A DNA stretch of 53,685 nucleotides from Selenomonas sp. (GTDB lineage Bacteria > Bacillota > Negativicutes > Selenomonadales > Selenomonadaceae), in assembly GCA_022773585.1 (NCBI GenBank), contig JALEZZ010000084.1, forward strand, positions 1 through 53,685, in the 5' to 3' direction. Shown piece by piece: positions 49,309-53,685 of this stretch. The notes under the pieces were generated by a model that did not search any database, was not told the DNA's origin, and was given only the letters and a program-made list of their open reading frames with translations. Made by a program: the position numbers and the translations under genes. Each line of letters opens with the position of its first letter. Within the stretch, counting starts at the first letter, position 1.

Positions 49309-49533
49309 ATGACACTCAAGGACGGCAAGACCGGTATGGAGCTGAAGATTGCAGAGATCGGCGACTCCGCGCTGAAGGAGCGGCTCATGACGATGGGCCT
49401 CATTCCGGGCACGAAAGTCCAGATTCTGCGGTCGGCGCCGCTCGGCGACCCCATCGCCATCCGCGTCCGCTCGTACAATCTCGCGCTTCGCCGCGCCGAT
49501 GCGGAGAAGATCGAGGTCGAGCAGGTGGGATGA
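49309..49533 (+). CDS. feoA: Ferrous iron transport protein FeoA
   Basis: The 74-residue SH3-like cytoplasmic protein is required with FeoB for Fe(II) uptake. The family pattern IAEIGDSALKERLMTMGLIPGTKVQIL is followed by PLGDPIAIRVRSYNLALRRADAEKI. ATG 49309 has AAGGAGG ten bases upstream; the open frame extends backward without start signals. feoB begins 71 bases downstream. Confidence 0.95.
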   Translation: MTLKDGKTGMELKIAEIGDSALKERLMTMGLIPGTKVQILRSAPLGDPIAIRVRSYNLALRRADAEKIEVEQVG

Positions 49534-49604
49534 CGCCAAACTGAAAAGCAAGAACGGTAGTAGCAGCAAGGCCGCAAGGCAGCGAAAGGAGACAGTCTGC
49601 AAAC

Positions 49605-51503
49605 ATGTCAACATTAGCAGTCGCACTCACCGGCAATCCGAATACCGGCAAGTCCACGATCTTCAACGAACTCACGGGTGCGCGCCAGAAAATCGGCAAC
49701 TGGCCCGGCGTCACGGTCGATAAGAAAGTTGGATACACGCGTTACAAGGACCGCGCGATTTCCGTCGTCGATCTCCCAGGCACGTACAGCGTCAATGCGC
49801 GCAGCCCGGAGGAAAAGATCGTCATCGATTATCTCATGAACACGAAGCTCGACCTCGTCGTCGACGTCGTCGACAGCTCGAACATCGAGCGCAACCTGTA
49901 CCTGACGGTGCAGCTGCTCGAGAAGGGCATCCCGCTCCTCATCGATCTCAACATGCAGGATGACGCGAAGCGCCGCGGCGTGCGCATCGATACGAAGAAG
50001 CTCGAAGAATGCCTTGGCATGCCGTGCGTCGAGACGGTCGGCCGCAGCAAGAAGAGCACGCAGCATCTCTTGGACGTCTTCACATCAACGATCATGGCGC
50101 AGTATCAGCCGAGCGAGCTCGTGAAGAACCATATCGCGAAGGTCGAAGAGATCGAGGCGAGCAGCAAGAGCGATGCGGAAAAGCTCGAGGCCATCAGCGA
50201 GGCGCGCTATGCGCTGATTGACAAAGTCATGGCGCAGGCCGTCGACATGGGAAATGTAGGGCAGTCGCGCTCAGAGAAAATCGACCATTATCTCGCGAAC
50301 GGAATTCTCGCGCTGCCGATTTTCCTCGTCATCCTCTACGCGGTGTTCCAGATCACGTTTACATGGATCGGCCAGCCGATTGCAGATGCGCTCGATGAGC
50401 TCATCAATACGGACTTCCTCGACTTCATGACGGGCACGCTGACGGATGCAGGCGTCGCGGACTGGATGGTCTCGCTCGTCTGCGATGGCATCATCGCGGG
50501 CGTCGGCGCCGTTCTGACGTTTGTGCCGCTGATTTTCGTTCTGTTCTTCTGCCTGTCGTTCCTCGATGGCACGGGCTACATGGCGCGCATCGCCTTCATC
50601 ATGGATCCGATCATGCGCCGTTGCGGCCTGACGGGCAAAGGCCTCATGCCGCTCATGATGGGCTTCGGCTGCGGCGTGCCGGCTATCATGGGTGCGCGTG
50701 CCCTCGACTCGGAGAAAGACCGCATGGTCTCGATTCTCATCACGCCGTTCCTGACCTGCGGCGCGAAACTGCCAATCATGGCGCTGTTCGCGGCGATGTT
50801 CTTCCCGGATAACGCAGCCAATGTCGTCTTTGCGATGTACATCATCGGCGTCGTCATGGCGATCGTCGTGGCGAAAGGCCTCGGCGCGACGATGTTCAAG
50901 GACAAGGGCTCGACGTTCCTCCTCGAGCTACCGCCGTACCGCATGCCGGACATGAAGTCCGTGCTGCTCGAGACGTGGGACAAGGGCAAGGGCTACCTCG
51001 TCAAAGCTGGTACGATCATCTTTGCGGCGTCTGTCCTGCTCTGGGTCATGTCGAACTACAACTTCAGCGGCCCGTGTGAAATCGAAGATTCCATTCTCGC
51101 AACGCTCGGAAGCTGGATGTCCGTGCTGTTTACGTTCCAGGGCTTCGATACGTGGGAAGCTGGTGCGGCCATCCTCTCGGGCATCATGGCGAAAGAGACC
51201 GTCGTTGCGACGATCGGCATCCTCTACGGTGTGGCCGACGTCTCGACGGAGGCCGGAGATGCACTCGATTCTGCGGCGCAGATGATGGGCACGGACATGG
51301 CGACGGCATTCACGACGCTCTCGGCGCTCGCGTTCATGGTGTTCTCCCAGCTCTATACGCCGTGCGTCACGGCACTCGGCACGATCAAGAAAGAGGCTGG
51401 CGGCTGGAAGTGGATGATTTTCTCGGCCGTCTACCAGTTCGCGATTGCATGGTTTGTCGCACTGCTTGTCTATCAGGGCGGCCGCTTGCTCGGTTTTGAA
51501 TGA
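49605..51503 (+). CDS. feoB: Ferrous iron transporter FeoB
   Basis: The 632-residue transporter has an N-terminal G protein domain: G1 GNPNTGKST (residues 10-18), Gly-rich switch LPGTYS, and NIERNLYLTVQLLE. The NMQD motif replaces the usual NKxD/NxxD in G4 in the way FeoB does. From about residue 225 it continues as a multi-helix permease with two Gate domains, containing the conserved GCGVPAIMGAR and CGAKLPIMALF segments with Cys likely in the ion path, and AKETVVAT near the end. The length is slightly short for FeoB (600-800). It is followed by the small FeoB-associated protein. Confidence 0.96.
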   Translation: MSTLAVALTGNPNTGKSTIFNELTGARQKIGNWPGVTVDKKVGYTRYKDRAISVVDLPGTYSVNARSPEEKIVIDYLMNTKLDLVVDVVDSSNIERNLYLTVQLLEKGIPLLIDLNMQDDAKRRGVRIDTKKLEECLGMPCVETVGRSKKSTQHLLDVFTSTIMAQYQPSELVKNHIAKVEEIEASSKSDAEKLEAISEARYALIDKVMAQAVDMGNVGQSRSEKIDHYLANGILALPIFLVILYAVFQITFTWIGQPIADALDELINTDFLDFMTGTLTDAGVADWMVSLVCDGIIAGVGAVLTFVPLIFVLFFCLSFLDGTGYMARIAFIMDPIMRRCGLTGKGLMPLMMGFGCGVPAIMGARALDSEKDRMVSILITPFLTCGAKLPIMALFAAMFFPDNAANVVFAMYIIGVVMAIVVAKGLGATMFKDKGSTFLLELPPYRMPDMKSVLLETWDKGKGYLVKAGTIIFAASVLLWVMSNYNFSGPCEIEDSILATLGSWMSVLFTFQGFDTWEAGAAILSGIMAKETVVATIGILYGVADVSTEAGDALDSAAQMMGTDMATAFTTLSALAFMVFSQLYTPCVTALGTIKKEAGGWKWMIFSAVYQFAIAWFVALLVYQGGRLLGFE

Positions 51504-51539
51504 TGTGATACGATTCTTTTTGAAAGGCAGGGATTCTCG

Positions 51540-51695
51540 ATGGCAACATTCATCCTCGGCGTACTTCTCCTGGTGGCGCTCTTCTTCGCTGTCCGCCATA
51601 TCGTCCGCAATTTCCGTGATGGAAAAGAAGACTGCTGCGGGGGCTCCTGCCCCGGCTGCAGCGGCAGCTGCAAAGGATGCCATCCGGGCATCTGA
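51540..51695 (+). CDS. FeoB-associated Cys-rich membrane protein
   Basis: The 51-residue protein has one N-terminal membrane helix (FILGVLLLVALFFAVRHIV) and a Cys-rich tail with seven residues in all: CC, SCPGC, SCKGC. This is the standard plan of the FeoB-associated Cys-rich protein family, a suspected FeoC replacement that may bind iron or sense redox state. It begins 37 bases after feoB, with GGCAGGGA before ATG. A terminator follows. Confidence 0.9.
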   Translation: MATFILGVLLLVALFFAVRHIVRNFRDGKEDCCGGSCPGCSGSCKGCHPGI

Positions 51696-51704
51696 TGTTT
51701 TCAA

Positions 51705-51732
51705 GGCTCTCTCTTTCGAGGGAGCTTTTTTT
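51705..51732 (+). terminator. Terminator after the feo operon
   Basis: GGCTCTCTC, loop, GAGGGAGC, then TTTTTTTG. Confidence 0.85.
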
Positions 51733-51759
51733 GTTTCCGTTACATCTTCGTGCTATACT
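51731..51759 (+). promoter_or_regulatory. Promoter of the YdjC-like deacetylase gene
   Basis: TTGTTT (51731-51736), 17-base spacer, TATACT (51754-51759) with TG three bases ahead. The -35 overlaps the terminator T-run. Confidence 0.6.
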
Positions 51760-51803
51760 GCTGTTAGCAAAGAAAGATTTATCGGAAAGAAGAAATATAA
51801 GAT

Positions 51804-52685
51804 ATGTCCAACATCATTTTGAATGCCGACGATTTCGGCCGTCATGCGCTCATCAATGCTGCCGTCCGCGATGGCGTTGAGCACGGCCTGTTGCGATCGG
51901 CGAGCCTCATGGCGGGGGAGCCGGCATTTGACGAGGCCGTCGCCATCGCGAAAGCGCATCCAGCGCTTGGCGTCGGCGTTCATTTCACGCTGGTTGATGG
52001 CCGCTCCGTGCTGCCGTCGGCGGAGATTCCTTCACTTGTCGGCGCAGATGGCCGTTTCCGCCCGAACCACATGGCGTTTGTCCGCGATTACTTCCTCGGC
52101 CGCATCCGCCGCGACGACATCCGCCGTGAGTTCATGGCACAGGCGCAGAAAATCGTCCATGCGGGCCTGACGCCTGACCATGTGGACAGCCATCAGCACA
52201 TTCACATCCTGCCGGGCGTCTTTTCCATCGCGCTCGATGTTGCGGCCTCTTTTGGCATCCATGCCGTGCGCATCCCAGCCGTCGATGTCGGGGAAGGGGG
52301 CTTTTTCACGGGAGGCGTCGGCGCCATCGTCGGCCGCCTCGGCCTCTACACGCTGGCCACGATTGCGCGGCAGCAGGCGCGTCATCGCGGCTTTGCCACG
52401 CCAGATCATTTCGCCGGGCTCGTGGCGGGCGCGGCGGTCACGGAGGATTATCTCGTGCAGCTCGCAGGTGCACTCCCGCAGGACGAGAAGACGACGGAGG
52501 TCATGCTGCATCCCGGCAAGGTAGACGATGAGCTTGCGCAGCTTTATGCGGGCGGCTGGGAACACAGCTTCACGTCGGAGGATGCTGCCATCTTGTCGCC
52601 TGCGGTGCGTGCAGCGTTTGAGGCGCACGCGCTTTCGAGCGTGAATTTCGCCGCGCTGGCGCAGCGCTGTGTCCATGCAAGCTGA
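51804..52685 (+). CDS. YdjC/ChbG/HpnK-like carbohydrate deacetylase
   Basis: The 293-residue metal-dependent deacetylase belongs to the YdjC fold, which includes chitooligosaccharide deacetylase ChbG and hopanoid-linked HpnK. The metal site is NADDFGRH at the start (Asp10, Asp11) with the His pair in VDSHQHIHILPGV (about 125-137). HFTLVDG and the late TEVMLHPG segment are also conserved. No hopanoid or chitin genes are nearby, so the substrate is unknown. The ribosome site AAAGAAG is weak. A good promoter lies 45 bases upstream, after the feo terminator. Confidence 0.88.
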   Translation: MSNIILNADDFGRHALINAAVRDGVEHGLLRSASLMAGEPAFDEAVAIAKAHPALGVGVHFTLVDGRSVLPSAEIPSLVGADGRFRPNHMAFVRDYFLGRIRRDDIRREFMAQAQKIVHAGLTPDHVDSHQHIHILPGVFSIALDVAASFGIHAVRIPAVDVGEGGFFTGGVGAIVGRLGLYTLATIARQQARHRGFATPDHFAGLVAGAAVTEDYLVQLAGALPQDEKTTEVMLHPGKVDDELAQLYAGGWEHSFTSEDAAILSPAVRAAFEAHALSSVNFAALAQRCVHAS

Positions 52686-52721
52686 TTTTTCCCATGAGAC
52701 GCCCCATCCTCTGCCACTTAT

Positions 52722-52729
52722 GATATAAT
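52722..52729 (+). promoter_or_regulatory. Extended -10 before the thioesterase gene
   Basis: TGATATAAT with no clear -35. The 18 bases ATGATATAATGAAAGAAA also occur at the Rpn promoter (228-245). Confidence 0.6.
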
Positions 52730-52757
52730 GAAAGAAAAAGCAGAAAGGGGCGCCTCC

Positions 52758-53207
52758 ATGGCAGAACTCACGAGACTCCAGCAAGACATCATCAATTTTT
52801 ATCATCAGAATCCCTTCACGGAATACATCCAGGCAAAAGTCATCCCGACAGCGGGCGGCGGCGTGCGCCTCGAGCTCACGGTCGAAGCAGAGCATACGAA
52901 CCTCTACGGCATCGTGCATGGCGGCGTGCTCATGACGCTCGCGGATACGGCCTGCGGTGCGGCCTGCCTCGCGAAGAACAAGCGCGTCGTCACGATCAGT
53001 CTCGGCATGGACTTCATGCATTCCATCCCGCTCACGACGAAGATCATCGCGATCGGCCGCGTGCTGCATGACGGCCGCCATACGATGACCTGCGAGAGCG
53101 AGATCCGCGATGAAAACGGCAAGCTCTACGCAAAAGGACATGGCACATTCTACGTTCTCGGCCTCTTTGACGAGGAATTGGAAGAAGGAGAAGAAGGGGA
53201 CGCATGA
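52758..53207 (+). CDS. PaaI-like hotdog thioesterase
   Basis: The 149-residue single hotdog domain has the active-site segment YGIVHGGVLMTLADTACG (about 52-69, with the catalytic Asp in LADTA). The later strand LGMDFMHSIP and the typical GRHTMTCESEI strand complete it. Enzymes of this group hydrolyse acyl-CoA thioesters; the natural acyl group cannot be predicted. ATG 52758 has GAAAGGGG nine bases upstream and is preferred over ATG 52728. The acidic tail EELEEGEEGDA is extra. Confidence 0.88.
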   Translation: MAELTRLQQDIINFYHQNPFTEYIQAKVIPTAGGGVRLELTVEAEHTNLYGIVHGGVLMTLADTACGAACLAKNKRVVTISLGMDFMHSIPLTTKIIAIGRVLHDGRHTMTCESEIRDENGKLYAKGHGTFYVLGLFDEELEEGEEGDA

Positions 53208-53251
53208 CCATTTTGTGCAGCGTAAACAAACAAATGTATCTTCTTGACGGA

Positions 53252-53279
53252 AAAGCCTCGTGAGAGGCTTCTTTTTTTG
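53252..53279 (+). terminator. Terminator after the thioesterase gene
   Basis: AAGCCTC GTGA GAGGCTT stem-loop followed by TTTTTTT. Confidence 0.9.
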
Positions 53280-53672
53280 TCCACGAGAAAAGAAATTTAT
53301 ATTCATTTTGTGCTTCTTGCATGTAAAATCATGTATACAAAAAAAGACACGGGACGCGGAGCTGGGAAGGGTTCCATTGTATGACTCTTCCCACAGAACA
53401 GGCAGATGTTCCTGTATAACTATGAAGCCGCGCAACCATAAGTATGAACAATGTGTTAAAAGAAAACGCTATACTTTCGAAAATCCATTTCAGACGGACA
53501 AAATCGTTGCAGCAGCCAACGAAGGAGAAATCATTAGAATGTATATAATGACTGCTAAATAACTCTAAAGCCACGAAAAAGCAGGAATTTAGATAGTCTG
53601 TGTCGAATATAAACTACAGATATTTCAGACGACGAATCCTAAAATCCATGCACTTTTTCAGGAGCGAGCACC
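53280..53672. other. AT-richer stretch without a recognised gene
   Basis: About 390 bases of lower GC than the rest. A frame at 53422-53562 would code for 46 residues beginning MKPRNHKYEQCVKRK and ending MYIMTAK, but there is no good ribosome site and I recognise no family. The base composition and broken appearance suggest a remnant of foreign DNA. Confidence 0.35.
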
Positions 53673-53685
53673 ATGTACAAGACCC
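53673..53685 (+). CDS. Possible start of a further gene, cut by the window edge
   Basis: ATGTACAAGACC reads MYKT, with AGGAG eight bases before it. Only four codons are visible, so no product can be named. Confidence 0.35.

Noticed and set aside
1..53685. tRNA, rRNA or CRISPR arrays
   Set aside because: Looked for on both strands by eye; no cloverleaf-like genes, no conserved rRNA stretches and no regularly spaced repeats were seen.

Overview
The window reads as a chromosomal segment of a GC-rich, diderm Firmicute of the Negativicutes, most likely Selenomonadaceae (Selenomonas or Mitsuokella-like). This is inferred from the gene content: Firmicute-style cmk-plsC-ispH-rpsA-DUF512-der-plsY synteny combined with HlyD-type export and pilus machinery suited to a double membrane, frequent TTG/GTG starts with strong Shine-Dalgarno sites, and many extended -10 promoters. 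No 16S or species marker is present, so the genus is a guess.

Layout. 1-5.2 kb is an accessory zone: the end of an unknown gene, an Rpn-type PD-(D/E)XK nuclease with fused remnants of sister copies behind it, a DUF554 membrane protein, an IS110-family transposase split by an 8-bp tandem duplication, and a YjbR/MmcQ protein. 5.2-13.4 kb, on the minus strand, is a complete Wadjet plasmid-defence operon in the order small zinc-ribbon membrane protein, jetD, jetA, jetB, jetC. From 13.6 kb onward nearly everything is on the plus strand: YhcH cupin and purL; DUF2156 and surE; ahcY and mtaD (S-adenosylhomocysteine recycling); ftsK.

25.4-33.5 kb is one long operon for a type IV pilus / competence-type pseudopilus: PilB- and PilT-like ATPases, PilC, a major pilin, prepilin peptidase, four small minor-pilin-like proteins, a PilM/PilN-like protein and PilO. 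It is followed by aroC-aroK-aroB (shikimate pathway), a hicAB toxin-antitoxin pair with an apparently leaderless toxin, and rplS with a structured leader. 37.7-44.6 kb carries cmk, plsC, ispH, rpsA, a DUF512 radical-SAM-like protein, der and plsY.

44.6-48.9 kb is a TetR-controlled exporter module (HlyD-type lipoprotein plus two ABC-2 permeases, no ATPase gene) with the same palindrome in front of the regulator and in front of the exporter. 48.9-51.7 kb holds a conserved-looking Cys-rich mini-protein and the ferrous-iron uptake set feoA-feoB-FeoB-associated protein. The window ends with a YdjC/HpnK-like deacetylase, a hotdog thioesterase and an AT-richer stretch in which no gene is recognised except a possible start at the very edge.

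The most interesting items are the Wadjet operon with its extra first gene and palindromic leader, the split IS110 with a candidate bridge-RNA region, the shared TetR operator with an ATPase-less exporter, the minor pilins that all lack Glu5, and a family of palindromic dispersed repeats (four copies, two forming a 199-bp inverted pair). No rRNA, tRNA or CRISPR array was seen.
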